DNA of 64,000 bases from Cyanobacteriota bacterium SRBZ.bins.94.201705 (GCA_030549855.1 JAUQQP010000046.1:62001-126000), one strand, 5' to 3'; counted from the first letter of the stretch, positions 1 to 9,748 are shown. The notes: generated by a model not told the origin, from the letters alone. Translations and numbers: made by a program.

Positions 1-64
1 AAAAAGGCAAAAAGGGGCACAATAGATTACAATAGGCTCATTGACGCCACTTAAGCCGAGAAAA

Positions 65-1378
65 ATGAACTCCCAGTTGTTGATAAAAGAGGCACTGATG
101 GTACTTTCCCAGGGGGAAATGCTAGTGGGGGATTTATTGGTAAGGGAAGGGAAAATAGCAGCCATTGGCACTGATTTGGTGTCGGACTGTGGTAGGATTA
201 TAGATGCTAGGGGTTTAGTACTATTACCAGGTGTAATTGACCCTCAAGTACATTTTAGAGAGCCTGGACTGGAGCATAAGGAAGATTTATTTACGGCTAC
301 CTGTGCCTGTGCCAAGGGAGGAGTAACATCCTTTCTAGAGATGCCTAATACCATCCCTCCCACCACCACCCAAGAGGCTTTGAATGAAAAGTTGGAGTTG
401 GCAAGACAGAAATGCCTAGTAAATTACGGCTTTTTCCTAGGCGCCACGCCAGAGAATTCAGAGGATTTACGCACTGCTAATCCCGTCTGTGGCATTAAGG
501 TGTTTATGGGCTCAGGCCATGGTAGTCTATTAGTAAGTAAGGAGGAGGACTTAGAAAGGATTTTTGCCACCAATAACCGCCTCATTGCGGTGCATGCGGA
601 GAATCAAGAAAGGATACTACAGAGGAGAAAACTGTTTGCCGGTAACACCAATCCCGCTGTCCATTCCCAAATCCAAGATGAAGAAACCGCCCTAATAGCC
701 ACCAAACTGGCGGTTAAACTATCCCATAAATACCAACGTCGTCTACATATACTGCATTTGAGCACAGGGGTGGAAGCGGAATACCTGCGCCTCCATAAAA
801 CTCCCCTAATTACAACTGAAGTTACCCCGCAACACCTATTGTTGAACACGACGGCCTATGAGAAACTAGGCACATTAGCACAGATGAATCCGCCGTTGCG
901 ATCGCCAGAAAACAATGAGATGTTATGGAGGGCGTTGAAGGACGGTGTAATCGATTGTATAGCGACTGACCATGCGCCTCATACCCTCCAGGAGAAGGCC
1001 AAACCTTATCCGGAAAGTCCATCGGGGATGCCGGGGGTGGAAACCAGTCTGCCATTGATGTTAACCCAAGCCAAACAAGGACGTTGTAGCCTTGCCGAGG
1101 TAGTAAAATGGATGTGTACCAATCCCGCCAAAATCTATAAAATCCCCAACAAGGGGGAGTTAAAAGTAGGCTATGATGCAGACTTAGTGTTAGTAGATTG
1201 GGAAAACTGGCGCCCTGTATTACGGGAGAATCTGGCTACCAAGTGTGGTTGGAGTCCTTTTGAAGGATGGAATCTTACCGGCTGGCCAGTCTATACCATA
1301 GTCAATGGGGAGGTAGTGTTGGACAATGGCAGAATCAACACCCAGGTAAGGGGTAAACCACTTTTCTTTTCCCCCTGA
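65..1378 (+). CDS. pyrC: Dihydroorotase, cyanobacterial PyrC type
   Basis: Amidohydrolase-fold protein of 437 aa that should interconvert carbamoyl-aspartate and dihydroorotate in pyrimidine synthesis. I start it at the ATG at 65; an in-frame TTG at 41 would add eight residues. Visible are the metal-site segment DPQVHFREPG (residues 59-68), MPNT (93-96), HILHLS, VTPQH and the catalytic-aspartate motif CIATDHAPH (about 297-305). Odd: the usual HxH pair reads QVH and the usual TPHH reads TPQH, so two common metal ligands are glutamine. From memory the Q-V-H form occurs in other cyanobacterial PyrC proteins, so this is probably a lineage trait. The gene ends 2 bp before the stop of convergent rbfA. 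Family assignment is firm; full catalytic competence is inferred. Confidence 0.9.
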   Translation: MNSQLLIKEALMVLSQGEMLVGDLLVREGKIAAIGTDLVSDCGRIIDARGLVLLPGVIDPQVHFREPGLEHKEDLFTATCACAKGGVTSFLEMPNTIPPTTTQEALNEKLELARQKCLVNYGFFLGATPENSEDLRTANPVCGIKVFMGSGHGSLLVSKEEDLERIFATNNRLIAVHAENQERILQRRKLFAGNTNPAVHSQIQDEETALIATKLAVKLSHKYQRRLHILHLSTGVEAEYLRLHKTPLITTEVTPQHLLLNTTAYEKLGTLAQMNPPLRSPENNEMLWRALKDGVIDCIATDHAPHTLQEKAKPYPESPSGMPGVETSLPLMLTQAKQGRCSLAEVVKWMCTNPAKIYKIPNKGELKVGYDADLVLVDWENWRPVLRENLATKCGWSPFEGWNLTGWPVYTIVNGEVVLDNGRINTQVRGKPLFFSP

Positions 1379-1380
1379 GG

Positions 1381-1812
1381 TTATTCCTCCTCCTCGCCAC
1401 TGACTTCTATTTCTGTTTCCTCTTCCGTGTCTTCCCCCCCTTGTTGAGATTTTCTGGCACTTTCCGCGGAAAGCCTATTGATTAGACTTATCACTCTATC
1501 TCCCTTTTCCAGAGACGGGTCATAGATAAACTGTATTTCAGGAGTATGACGAAGACGAATCCGTTGTCCTAATTCCCGTCTTACAAAGGGAGTACAGGCT
1601 TTAAGGCCTTCCATAGTCTCGGCTTTAGCTTCCTCTGTGCCATAGATGCTGACAAACACCTTGGCATGTTGCAAATCCCTTGACATCTCCACATCTACCA
1701 CACTCACCATCCCCGCACCTACTCTATCATCTTTAATGCCATTGATAAGCATTTGACTTATTTCCCGGCGAATTAGGGATGATACCCTTTCCACACGACG
1801 ACTGCTGGCCAT
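1381..1812 (-). CDS. rbfA: 30S ribosome-binding factor RbfA
   Basis: Small KH-like ribosome maturation factor of 143 aa, needed for 16S rRNA 5'-end processing and 30S assembly, especially in the cold. The N-terminal segment with [18 protein letters not shown] and [14 protein letters not shown] is typical of cyanobacterial RbfA. The C-terminus (from about residue 118) is a very acidic Glu-rich tail. The start is the ATG at 1812, preceded by AAGGAGG about 12 nt upstream; a longer frame upstream (to 1860) lacks similarity. It follows the ycf33-like gene in the same direction (about 70 bp gap), a likely small operon. Confidence 0.93.
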   Translation of the reverse strand: MASSRRVERVSSLIRREISQMLINGIKDDRVGAGMVSVVDVEMSRDLQHAKVFVSIYGTEEAKAETMEGLKACTPFVRRELGQRIRLRHTPEIQFIYDPSLEKGDRVISLINRLSAESARKSQQGGEDTEEETEIEVSGEEEE

Positions 1813-1881
1813 AATATTATCATTCCTCCTTATACCACTAGTTTTTTTAAAACAGCCCATTTATTCTGGTTTTATTATTAG

Positions 1882-2085
1882 TTAAAAGAGGGGCAATCCC
1901 AACATAGCCCTTATGGTAAAATAGAAAAAGGCAATCATCCCCAGGATAAAAACAATTAAAATGGTGGCGGTGAGGGGGTTATTAAGGAGGGGTTTTACTG
2001 TCTGTGCCAGGAAGAAAAAAATGCCTAAAATCAGACTAAGCAAATAACGAGGATAACGGGCAACATTTTCCCAAAAATCATCCAT
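1882..2085 (-). CDS. DUF751 / Ycf33-type small membrane protein
   Basis: A 67-aa protein with two hydrophobic segments (about residues 14-32 and 39-58). It begins MDDFWENVARYPRYLLS, the signature of the DUF751 family, which includes plastid Ycf33. Function is unknown; it presumably sits in the thylakoid or plasma membrane. GGGGGTGA precedes the ATG. It lies directly upstream of rbfA on the same strand. Confidence 0.8.
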   Translation of the reverse strand: MDDFWENVARYPRYLLSLILGIFFFLAQTVKPLLNNPLTATILIVFILGMIAFFYFTIRAMLGLPLF

Positions 2086-2172
2086 GAAAAATCACCCCCA
2101 AGGAACAATGGTTCCTATAATTGTAACCCCCCGAAAACGGTTTAGCAACAACCCTGTCGGCGGCTATGAGGG

Positions 2173-2976
2173 TTAGTCTTTAAATTTGATGGGACAAGGC
2201 AAATCAGGCACATCTATCAAGTCAATTAATCCCAACTGGATATAGGGTAACATAGAACGAGTCATCCTGGTCAGGTCTTGATTCAGTTGCAGACTTAAAT
2301 CTCTAAGGGTGTTTTTCCCATTGAATAGTTTGACCATCATCTGGAAGGCTTTTGGGGAAACCCTTTCTTGTAACTTGTCTGCTAATTTAATAATAGGACA
2401 CTGGTCAGGATAACGGTCAGCCAGTTTCGCATTCTGCCAACTTTGCCATATTTGCCACGCTTCTGCTATAACCTGTTCTGGATCTAAAAATACCAACTGG
2501 GTAGAGAGAGGCTGGGTGGCGTCTAACTGGAAGACTACTTCCATTCGCTGGGTAATATCAAAGAGGATTTCCACTACACTGGCGCGGATGATAGAATTGA
2601 GTTGTTGTCTAGTGACTTCTTCTTTTTTCAGCCAGTAACATAGCAATTCATATTCCCAGAATTGGCGGAAACTAGGTTGATTAACTACTTCATCATCTAG
2701 GGTAGAGATTTGGGTGATTAAAGCTGGTGCGAAGCGAGATACATTTCTAATCCATCTCCTCACGGTGTGTCTTCCACCGGTGGCAAAAATGATTCTGCCC
2801 ATGTAAAAATAAAAAGTCCACTTCTCCCCTTTTGCTGACTGAAAGGTTAACTCGCCGGTAAATTGAGGTTGTTTCAGACTTTGAAACAGGGTAGACTGTC
2901 TAGTACCGATAAATTCCTTTATGGGGATTTTTGGTGCTTTTGCCTTGCCTTGTTGGTTGGAGTCTGTCATTATCAT
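2173..2976 (-). CDS. PATAN (DUF4388) domain protein, PatA/PixG-like without receiver
   Basis: About 267 aa. The N-terminal half carries the PATAN-type segment GELTFQSAKGEKWTFYF with MGRIIFATGGRHTVRRW. The C-terminal half carries TLRDLSLQL and RSMLPYIQLGLIDL, as in PatA, PixG and TaxP1-type proteins. In those proteins a CheY-like receiver normally follows; here the protein stops right after PDLPCPIKFKD, so no phosphorylatable domain is encoded. It may act as a stand-alone regulator of pilus or type IV motility systems, which is inference from the family. Start is uncertain: GTG 2979, ATG 2976 and ATG 2970 are in frame with no clear ribosome site. Divergent from the next gene with about 150 bp between them. 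Confidence 0.75.
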   Translation of the reverse strand: MIMTDSNQQGKAKAPKIPIKEFIGTRQSTLFQSLKQPQFTGELTFQSAKGEKWTFYFYMGRIIFATGGRHTVRRWIRNVSRFAPALITQISTLDDEVVNQPSFRQFWEYELLCYWLKKEEVTRQQLNSIIRASVVEILFDITQRMEVVFQLDATQPLSTQLVFLDPEQVIAEAWQIWQSWQNAKLADRYPDQCPIIKLADKLQERVSPKAFQMMVKLFNGKNTLRDLSLQLNQDLTRMTRSMLPYIQLGLIDLIDVPDLPCPIKFKD

Positions 2977-3128
2977 CACACAATTTCAATGGTGGATTTT
3001 ATAATTGCTTACAATAATACCAGGGCAAATGACGCTATCATATAAGAACAACGAGATTAGATTTCCATTTTGCCCCCCTTTTTTAATGTTAAACAATTCA
3101 GGCGGAAAAATAAATAGCCCATAGGAAG

Positions 3129-3740
3129 ATGAGTCAGGATTGCCACAACCACGTAAAAAACACCCTGCGTCGTTGGCGGGAGAAAATAAACTGTGACAGT
3201 TACCGGCAGTGGAGTCAAAAAAGCCATGTTCCCGAGTTACAATTTTACCGTTTGGAGAATGGACTGTTGGAACAGACGCCATTGGGGGTGATAAGGAAAA
3301 TTGCCGATTCCGTGGGGTTACCGCTAGATGTAGCCATTCGTCAGTTAACCCAACCTCAACAAGGGGGGGAGACTTATCCTTCGGAAGCCTATCAGCAATT
3401 CCAACAAGAGACTTTGGCCATATTAGAATCCCTGTTATTACAACTGCCCACCTTCACTGATGCCATTAGCCGTCATCCAGACTTACCAGCCTCACGACTT
3501 TTGCCCTTCCTACAACCATTGTATCAGCTATTAAAGACCTGGGGCATTGAGCCCATTGGCCAAGTAGGAGAAATTGTGAGGTATAATCCCCAAGAGCATG
3601 AATTGATGGAAGACTCTTCTTCCCCCGCCAAGGAGATAGAATGGGTGAGGATACGCTACGTGGGATACCGTCAAGGGGATCGTCTTTTGTATCGCGCCAG
3701 AGTCAGCCCAGTAGAGTCTACACCTCATCCCACTCACTAA
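3129..3740 (+). CDS. HTH protein with GrpE-like C-terminus
   Basis: 203 aa. Residues about 10-75 look like a lambda-repressor/XRE-type helix-turn-helix (TLRRWREKINCDSY, then VPELQFYRLENG and IRKIADSVGLPLDVAIRQL). The C-terminal 25 or so residues (WVRIRYVGYRQGDRLLYRAR) resemble the beta-domain end of the nucleotide-exchange factor GrpE (GYRLGDRVLRPA pattern). The long coiled-coil of true GrpE is not evident. I recall similar cyanobacterial proteins being annotated as GrpE-like, but a real exchange-factor role is not shown by sequence. AGGAAG lies just before the ATG. Its 3' end overlaps the convergent FHA gene by 23 bp. Confidence 0.65.
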   Translation: MSQDCHNHVKNTLRRWREKINCDSYRQWSQKSHVPELQFYRLENGLLEQTPLGVIRKIADSVGLPLDVAIRQLTQPQQGGETYPSEAYQQFQQETLAILESLLLQLPTFTDAISRHPDLPASRLLPFLQPLYQLLKTWGIEPIGQVGEIVRYNPQEHELMEDSSSPAKEIEWVRIRYVGYRQGDRLLYRARVSPVESTPHPTH

Positions 3741-4212
3741 CCATCATAGCAGGATCTATAAGGGTAATGTCAAAGGGATCATCTGGTGGCAGGGAGGGGA
3801 ATATATCTCGCTGACAGTGTTGATATATCATATAAACCTGAGGGCCAAAAACCACCTTATCCCCGTGTTTAAGAGGATGACTGAGGACCTTTCTGCCATT
3901 TACAATAATACCGTTGGCACTGAAGTGGGTGTGGCCATCCCCGTCACAAATCTCGTAGTATAGATACCCATCCTCATCGAATTTGCGGGAGAGGGTGGCA
4001 TGGTAACGGGAGACAAAGGGGGAGTGGATACGTATATCACACTGTTGTGCCCTGCCTATACTATAGCGACTTTTTCTCAGCAATAGTTCCCGTCTGCCCT
4101 TATCATCCTCTACAATAAGAATATGGGCTTTATGAGGTTGGGCGGAGGGGTATTCTGTCATTTCTCGGCTTTCGTTGACCATATTCTGTGGGAGTGAGTT
4201 GGACAATCTCAT
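3718..4212 (-). CDS. FHA domain protein
   Basis: 164 aa with a single forkhead-associated domain at about residues 45-125: YSIGRAQQCDIRI, SPFVSRYHATL and SANGIIVNGRKV supply the GR, SxxH and NG signatures of phosphothreonine recognition. FHA proteins dock onto Ser/Thr-phosphorylated partners; the partner here is unknown. A pseudokinase-like gene lies 3 kb away. The start at 4212 has an AAAAGGGA-like ribosome site; an ATG at 4161 would remove 17 unmatched residues. The 3' end overlaps the convergent HTH/GrpE-like gene by 23 bp. Confidence 0.85.
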   Translation of the reverse strand: MRLSNSLPQNMVNESREMTEYPSAQPHKAHILIVEDDKGRRELLLRKSRYSIGRAQQCDIRIHSPFVSRYHATLSRKFDEDGYLYYEICDGDGHTHFSANGIIVNGRKVLSHPLKHGDKVVFGPQVYMIYQHCQRDIFPSLPPDDPFDITLIDPAMMVSEWDEV

Positions 4213-4292
4213 GGTTTTCCCTTTTATTTTGCTCTTGGGGGATAATGTTTCTATTATGCCATCTAATCTTTATTTTATCTTTAAAAAAACAC

Positions 4293-6572
4293 TTAAGTGT
4301 AGTCTTGGGAAAAGGAAGATGACTGCCACAGGAGTAAAAGGGAATTAGTGACTACAAAAAGGGAACTAAAAGCCATCAAAGCCGCAGCAGTACTGGGATT
4401 GAGCCACCAGTGTCGCCAAGGTAAGAAAACCCCTGCGGCTAGAGGGAGGGCAATAGTATTATAACTGAGGGCCCAGAAGAGATTTTGTTTAATTTTGTTA
4501 AAGATAGCCCTACTTAGACGGAATAAAGACAACAAATCGGGGAGATGTCCATGAAGCAAGACTACATCAGCGGCTGCCACTGCCACCTGGGTTTTCTCCC
4601 CCATGGCAACAGCTACAAAAGCCTCACTCATGGCAGGGGCATCATTAATCCCATCCCCCACCATGGCTACGGCTGGCCATGCCGCCAACACCCTCCCCTT
4701 CTCTAAAGCTGTAAGCCCTCCGTAGTATTCTGTTATCTGCAGTTGTTGGGCAATGGTTTTAACAACCGTGGGATTATCGCCACTGAGAATAGCCAAGGAG
4801 AAGCCCATTTGCCTTAGTTGTGCTACCGTTTCCCGGGCATGGGGTTTGAGTGGGTCAGCTAGGGCTATAAGGCCTATTATAGCATCGTCTTGTGCTAGAT
4901 ATAAGACAGTTTTACCCTCTTGTTGGAGGCAGTCTGCCAGATGGGCAACCTGGGGAGGGATGGTATTGCAGTGTTTCTCTAGCCAGGTAGCATTACCCAG
5001 GTAGTAAGGGCAGTTAGCTAAAATACCCTTTACCCCAAAACCGGTTTCCTCCGTGGCGGTAATGGGTAACGGGAATAATTCCAATGCCTTTGCCTTGGCC
5101 AAAATAGCCTCAGCAAGGGGGTGATTACTGTTGATTTCAAGACTGGCGGCTATTTGTAGGATTTGTTTTTCGTCAAGGGCGTCATGGAAACTGATAATAT
5201 TAGTAATTGTCGGTTTACCCTGGGTAAGGGTGCCAGTTTTGTCAAATACTATAGTCTTCACCCGTTGTAATTTCTCTAAGACATCTCCCCCCTTAATCAG
5301 TATACCCCTGCGGGCGGCAAGGGTGGTACCAACCAGAATGGCGGTGGGGGTGGCCAATCCTAAGGCACAAGGACATGCTACCACTAAAACACTGATGGCC
5401 AGTTTCAGGCTGAAGGAAATTTTGCTACTAGCCAGAGGTGGCCAAAACTGGAAACCCCAAAAATACCAAAAACAGAGGGTTAACAGCGACAACAACAGTA
5501 TGCCATAAACAAAATAACCAGCCACCCAGTCTGCCCATTTTTCCACTGGTGCCTTTCGGGTTTGTGCCTCCTGGACAGCCCGAACAATTTGTCCTACAAT
5601 AGTGTCACCCCCGACATGGGTAGTTTCCACGGTGACGACATTTCCCAAATTAATACTTCCCGCCGCAACGGCATCCCCCTGTTTCTTTACCACTGGGATA
5701 GACTCTCCTGTAAGATAAGACTCGTCTACTACCGTTTCCCCCGCCACCACCACCCCGTCTGTAGGAAACTTTTCCCCCTTTAACACTTTAACCCACTCCC
5801 CCACCCTCACCTGAGAAGCCGGTATCATTACCCCGTCGTCTTCCTGTTTACCATAAGCCACCAAACGGGCATAAGTTGGAGTAAGGGTAAGGAGGGTTTC
5901 CATAGATTCCATGGCCTTGTTTCTCGCTTCCCCCTCCAACACCCTTCCCAAAAACACAAAACCCAGTAACATCACCGGTTGGTCAAAAAAACACTCCCAC
6001 TGGGGCATAATTAAGGCTAGACAACTAGTAACATAGGCACTAATAGTCCCCAAGGCTATCAAACTGTTCATATTAGGCTGTCTATGCCACAATCCCCGCC
6101 AGCCATCCAACATTATTTCCCTTCCCGGCAAGAGAATAGCGAGGGTTGCCAAAGCCCAGTGGAAGGGGGAATGGGGGGCATAATGGTTTAAATGAGCCAC
6201 AAAAGATAAAAACAGGAGTAAAAAGGCAAAAATCAGCTCCAACTGCCTTTTTTTTCTCTCTTCCTCCCTCTTTCTCTGCCACAACTCCCTTTGTTCCTTC
6301 TCCCAGTCTTTTCCTTCCCTCACCCGGCTGGGAAACCCTAAGGCAGTCAACCTCTCTGCCAACGCCTCCGGTTTTACCTCTTCCGGTTTGTATTGAACCG
6401 TAGCTACAGAAGTAAATAAATTAACCTGGGCAGAAACCACCCCCTTTTGTCGGATAAGCTGTCTTTCCACCGCCTTAACACAGGCACTACACTTCATCCC
6501 CTCTATGTCTAATACTGCCCTTTCTATATTTAGGTTGGGGGGGGTGGAGGTGTCAAAACGGGGGTATATCAT
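4293..6572 (-). CDS. ctaA: Copper-transporting P1B-type ATPase (CtaA/PacS type)
   Basis: 759 aa. N-terminal heavy-metal-associated domain with GMKCSAC (Cys28, Cys31), then membrane helices, the actuator loop (TGES), the intramembrane metal site VVACPCALG (about residue 399), the phosphorylation motif DKTGTLT (about 444) and GDGINDAPA (about 637). CPC plus one HMA domain indicates a Cu(I) exporter or importer. GMKCSACV looks closer to CtaA, the plasma-membrane importer, than to PacS, the thylakoid pump, but I cannot separate them without a tree. The gene starts only 9 bp after the stop of the comFB-like gene, so the two are probably cotranscribed. Confidence 0.9.
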   Translation of the reverse strand: MIYPRFDTSTPPNLNIERAVLDIEGMKCSACVKAVERQLIRQKGVVSAQVNLFTSVATVQYKPEEVKPEALAERLTALGFPSRVREGKDWEKEQRELWQRKREEERKKRQLELIFAFLLLFLSFVAHLNHYAPHSPFHWALATLAILLPGREIMLDGWRGLWHRQPNMNSLIALGTISAYVTSCLALIMPQWECFFDQPVMLLGFVFLGRVLEGEARNKAMESMETLLTLTPTYARLVAYGKQEDDGVMIPASQVRVGEWVKVLKGEKFPTDGVVVAGETVVDESYLTGESIPVVKKQGDAVAAGSINLGNVVTVETTHVGGDTIVGQIVRAVQEAQTRKAPVEKWADWVAGYFVYGILLLSLLTLCFWYFWGFQFWPPLASSKISFSLKLAISVLVVACPCALGLATPTAILVGTTLAARRGILIKGGDVLEKLQRVKTIVFDKTGTLTQGKPTITNIISFHDALDEKQILQIAASLEINSNHPLAEAILAKAKALELFPLPITATEETGFGVKGILANCPYYLGNATWLEKHCNTIPPQVAHLADCLQQEGKTVLYLAQDDAIIGLIALADPLKPHARETVAQLRQMGFSLAILSGDNPTVVKTIAQQLQITEYYGGLTALEKGRVLAAWPAVAMVGDGINDAPAMSEAFVAVAMGEKTQVAVAAADVVLLHGHLPDLLSLFRLSRAIFNKIKQNLFWALSYNTIALPLAAGVFLPWRHWWLNPSTAAALMAFSSLFVVTNSLLLLWQSSSFSQDYT

Positions 6573-6581
6573 AGGGGAAAA

Positions 6582-7133
6582 CTACTCCTCGTTTTGGCTA
6601 GGGGTTTCGTAGCGAGAAGCCTGGGAAGAAAGAAGACGACTGACTTGTTCAAAAACGGTGGCAGTGTTAGAATGACCTAAAGCCTTTCTTTCAGGATAGA
6701 AGCGAGGACAGTTGAGATAACGCTCAATAGCTTCCTCTACCCGTTGGACAATGAGGGATTGTAATTCCTGTTTTGCCTTTTGTCGTTGGAAAGAAGCCCC
6801 CTCTTCCGTGGTAGCATAAAGAGGAGGGAGTCGATTAAGGGCATAGGCGGCTATATCTCCCACATCCAGTGTAACATCAGTGGTGGTCTCGATTTCTGCC
6901 ACCCTGTTGATTACCTCAGTCACCACCAACTCCTCCATGACGTTGATAAACCGCTTCTTGGGGGAGGCGGTGATTTCCCCTGCCAAAAGGGCTTCCATTA
7001 GTCTGTCTAACGCCTTATACTCCGCCGCCGTCAACTCCTCGGAAGCCTCACATATCCTGCTAATCTCCGCTTCCATGCTAGGAGTTAAATACCCCGTTTT
7101 GATGGCCTGTTCGACTATTTCCTCCAGAGTCAT
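6582..7133 (-). CDS. ComFB-domain protein (late competence ComFB family)
   Basis: 183 aa. The central region (about residues 60-140) contains VMEELVVTEVINRV, LDVGDIAAYALNRLPPLY and LIVQRVEEAIERYL, the pattern of the late-competence ComFB family. Cyanobacterial ComFB-type proteins have been reported as cyclic dinucleotide receptors, so a second-messenger link is plausible here but not shown. An extra alpha-helical N-terminus (residues 1-55) precedes the domain. It heads an apparent two-gene unit with the copper ATPase 9 bp downstream, an unexpected pairing. The region to 7239 separates it from the divergent kinase-like gene. Confidence 0.8.
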   Translation of the reverse strand: MTLEEIVEQAIKTGYLTPSMEAEISRICEASEELTAAEYKALDRLMEALLAGEITASPKKRFINVMEELVVTEVINRVAEIETTTDVTLDVGDIAAYALNRLPPLYATTEEGASFQRQKAKQELQSLIVQRVEEAIERYLNCPRFYPERKALGHSNTATVFEQVSRLLSSQASRYETPSQNEE

Positions 7134-7239
7134 TATATCTCTTCTTGTTGTAGGTATTCTCCACTATTCACTATTGTAGGCGATAATCGGAACTTAAGAC
7201 GAATTCTCACAGTCAATGGTATGATGGTCTAGGATGCCT

Positions 7240-9084
7240 ATGAGCAGCAGTTGGAAAAAAGGAAAAACCCTCAATAAAGGCCAATTCGTCATCGAGTCTA
7301 TCCTCAGAGGGGGGGTTGGTGTATTCTACCGCGCCCGAGAAACCACTAGTAACAAAATAGTTACAATTGTAGCGACAGAGACAGCAGACTTGATGGGTGC
7401 GGAAAAGGCGGATTTGACAAAGAAACTAATCCAACAGGCACAACAGGTGGCAAATAACTGTCAGAATCCCTACATAGTCAGACTCTATCCTCAGGTATTT
7501 ATCGAAGAAGACAGCGTCTACATGGTGATGGATTACCCCCAGGGAGTAGATTTGGCAAGTTATCTAGACAACCAGGGAAAATTCACCCCCCCCGAGGCTT
7601 TAGGATTAATCAGGAAAATAGCAGGCGCCATCAATACTCTCCACCAGCATCGCTGTCTTCACCTGAATATTAAACCCCAATATATTATCCTAGAACAGGA
7701 AACAAAAGAACCTATTATCATAGACTATGGTTGGGCAATTAAACTGTTTGCCTTTGCCCAGAGGAAAAAACCCCAACAGACTCTAGACTGTTTCTCCCCC
7801 CCCGAAAGATGGCAGGAAAATGGTAAACTGGGAGTCTACAGCGACGTCTACTCCCTGGCAGCTACCCTTTATGTATTGGTAACTGGCCAATTGCCTACAC
7901 CCCCCAATTTACGCCACCTTCAACCCCTCATCCCCCCCAAACAATATAACCCCAACATGAGTGACGTCTTTAACGAGGCTATCCTCAAAGGCATGGCAGT
8001 AGACATAAAACAACGTCCCAAATGTCTTAAAGACTGGTTAGAATTGTTCAAAGACTCCCCAGAAATGGCAGCCATTGGGCAAACTGCAGTGGAATTGCCT
8101 TCCACCCCTACCCTCACACCCCCAGAAGAGGAAATAACAGAGAAAAACGAAGAAACAGTAGTACAACCCGTGGATTTGACTGCCCCCCTGCCTACTCTCA
8201 CTAAACCTAGATATAACTATCCTAACATCGAAAAGTTCACCTTTGAAACCATTACCCTTTCCCGCAAGAAAACCTTTCTAGGTTTGATTTCCAAGGTAGA
8301 GAAAAAATTGATCACCAGAGAGGCACAATTTTTTGTAGAATACCTAGGAGAGGGTGTTAACCTGGAAATGGTCTTTATCCCTGCCGGTAAATTCCTGATG
8401 GGCTCCAACAACAATGAAGAAGGTAGGGATAATGACGAAGGCCCACAGCATCTAGTCTCCCTACGTTCCTTCTATATTAGCAAATATCCCATCACTCAGC
8501 TACAATGGAAGGTAGTCTCCCGTTTTCCCAAAATTGTCCGTCCACTTAAACCTAAACCGGCGGCTTTTAAGGGGGATAACCTGCCTGTAGAAAGAGTCTC
8601 CTGGTTTGACGCCCAGGAATTCTGTAAACGCCTAAGCAAATATACTGGTAGGACTTACCGTCTCCCCACCGAGGCGGAGTGGGAGTATGCCTGTCGCGGT
8701 GACACCCAAACCCCCTACTCCTTCGGCGATATCATCACCCCCGAGGTAGCCAATTATAATCCGCAAAAACAAGGCAGTGGAAATACTAATCCCCGGGAAA
8801 GAAAAACCACCCCCGTAGACAACTTCTATCCCAATCCCTTCGGCTTATACGACTGTCATGGCAACGTTTGGGAATGGTGTGAGGACCATTATACCAGTAG
8901 TTATAACCTTACCCCCAGAGATGGTTCCCCCTATTATTCTCCCATGACTAACCAAAACCGAGTTGTTAGGGGTGGGTCTTTTGCGCTACCTGCTAGATAC
9001 TGTCGTAGTGCAAAACGCAACAGTTACCCCCCCGAAGCTTGTTACAACTTCATCGGCTTTAGGGTAGTTTGTGTTTTGGATTAA
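7240..9084 (+). CDS. Protein pseudokinase fused to formylglycine-generating-enzyme-like domain
   Basis: 614 aa. Residues about 10-265 fold like a Hanks-type Ser/Thr kinase ([13 protein letters not shown] loop, [18 protein letters not shown]). However the VAIK lysine region reads [12 protein letters not shown] is replaced by HLN (HLNIKPQYI) and DFG by DYG. Catalytic Lys and Asp therefore appear lost and this is probably a pseudokinase. A linker with PT/EE-rich sequence leads to a C-terminal FGE-sulfatase/SUMF domain (about 375-614: [58 protein letters not shown]). An in-frame ATG at 7234 exists, but AGGA overlaps it and is well spaced for 7240. The 3' end overlaps the convergent rluE-like gene by 26 bp. 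Confidence 0.88.
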   Translation: MSSSWKKGKTLNKGQFVIESILRGGVGVFYRARETTSNKIVTIVATETADLMGAEKADLTKKLIQQAQQVANNCQNPYIVRLYPQVFIEEDSVYMVMDYPQGVDLASYLDNQGKFTPPEALGLIRKIAGAINTLHQHRCLHLNIKPQYIILEQETKEPIIIDYGWAIKLFAFAQRKKPQQTLDCFSPPERWQENGKLGVYSDVYSLAATLYVLVTGQLPTPPNLRHLQPLIPPKQYNPNMSDVFNEAILKGMAVDIKQRPKCLKDWLELFKDSPEMAAIGQTAVELPSTPTLTPPEEEITEKNEETVVQPVDLTAPLPTLTKPRYNYPNIEKFTFETITLSRKKTFLGLISKVEKKLITREAQFFVEYLGEGVNLEMVFIPAGKFLMGSNNNEEGRDNDEGPQHLVSLRSFYISKYPITQLQWKVVSRFPKIVRPLKPKPAAFKGDNLPVERVSWFDAQEFCKRLSKYTGRTYRLPTEAEWEYACRGDTQTPYSFGDIITPEVANYNPQKQGSGNTNPRERKTTPVDNFYPNPFGLYDCHGNVWEWCEDHYTSSYNLTPRDGSPYYSPMTNQNRVVRGGSFALPARYCRSAKRNSYPPEACYNFIGFRVVCVLD

Positions 9085-9748
9085 TGGGGGGTTTAGCCAC
9101 CAGGGAGACTAGAGTTTTCTCTTCTTGGGGGGTGAGGAATCGCCACTGGCCTGGTTGTAACCCCTCCAGGGTAAAATGGAGGGAGGGGGTAACTCCTATT
9201 TTAACTCTTACCAGACGTAGGGTTGGGTAGCCTACTGCCGCCGTCATCCTTCTTACTTGTCTGTTTCTGCCTTCAGTGAGGGTTATCTCCAGCCAGGCGG
9301 TGGGGATGCTTTTCCGATAGCGGATGGGAGGGTTTCTGGGGGGTAATTCTGGTTCTGATTCTAGCATACGTACTATAGCCCTTCTTGTTTTTTTTCCCTG
9401 GATTATCACTCCTCTTTCCAGTTGTCTTAGGGCTTCCTCATCCGGTATATTTTCTACTTGTACCCAATAGGTGCGTGGGTGGGCATTTTTGGGTTCACAA
9501 AGACGGTGTTGTATTCTACCATCATCGGTTAACAGCAGCAACCCCTCACTATCCAAATCTAGTCTCCCCACTGGGTAGACATTAGGTATTGGGATATAGT
9601 CTTTGAGGGTTTCTCTTTCTCCTCTCTTTGGGCTATTATCGGTAAACTGACACAACACATTATAGGGTTTATAAAACAGAATGTAGGTGTATCCCACTTG
9701 CCTCTTCTCCCTAGAATGCCAGTCATAATCCTGTCTTACTCTTTCCAT
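9059..9748 (-). CDS. rluE: 23S rRNA pseudouridine synthase, RluE type
   Basis: 229 aa without an S4 domain. It has the RsuA/RluE family signatures [10 protein letters not shown] near residues 26-35 and [14 protein letters not shown] (catalytic Asp64), then [10 protein letters not shown] near residue 175. The expected role is pseudouridylation of 23S rRNA (position 2457 in E. coli numbering, by analogy). AGGGGG precedes the ATG. It is divergent from the DUF2079 gene with only 26 bp between starts, and its 3' end overlaps the pseudokinase gene by 26 bp. Confidence 0.88.
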   Translation of the reverse strand: MERVRQDYDWHSREKRQVGYTYILFYKPYNVLCQFTDNSPKRGERETLKDYIPIPNVYPVGRLDLDSEGLLLLTDDGRIQHRLCEPKNAHPRTYWVQVENIPDEEALRQLERGVIIQGKKTRRAIVRMLESEPELPPRNPPIRYRKSIPTAWLEITLTEGRNRQVRRMTAAVGYPTLRLVRVKIGVTPSLHFTLEGLQPGQWRFLTPQEEKTLVSLVAKPPINPKHKLP

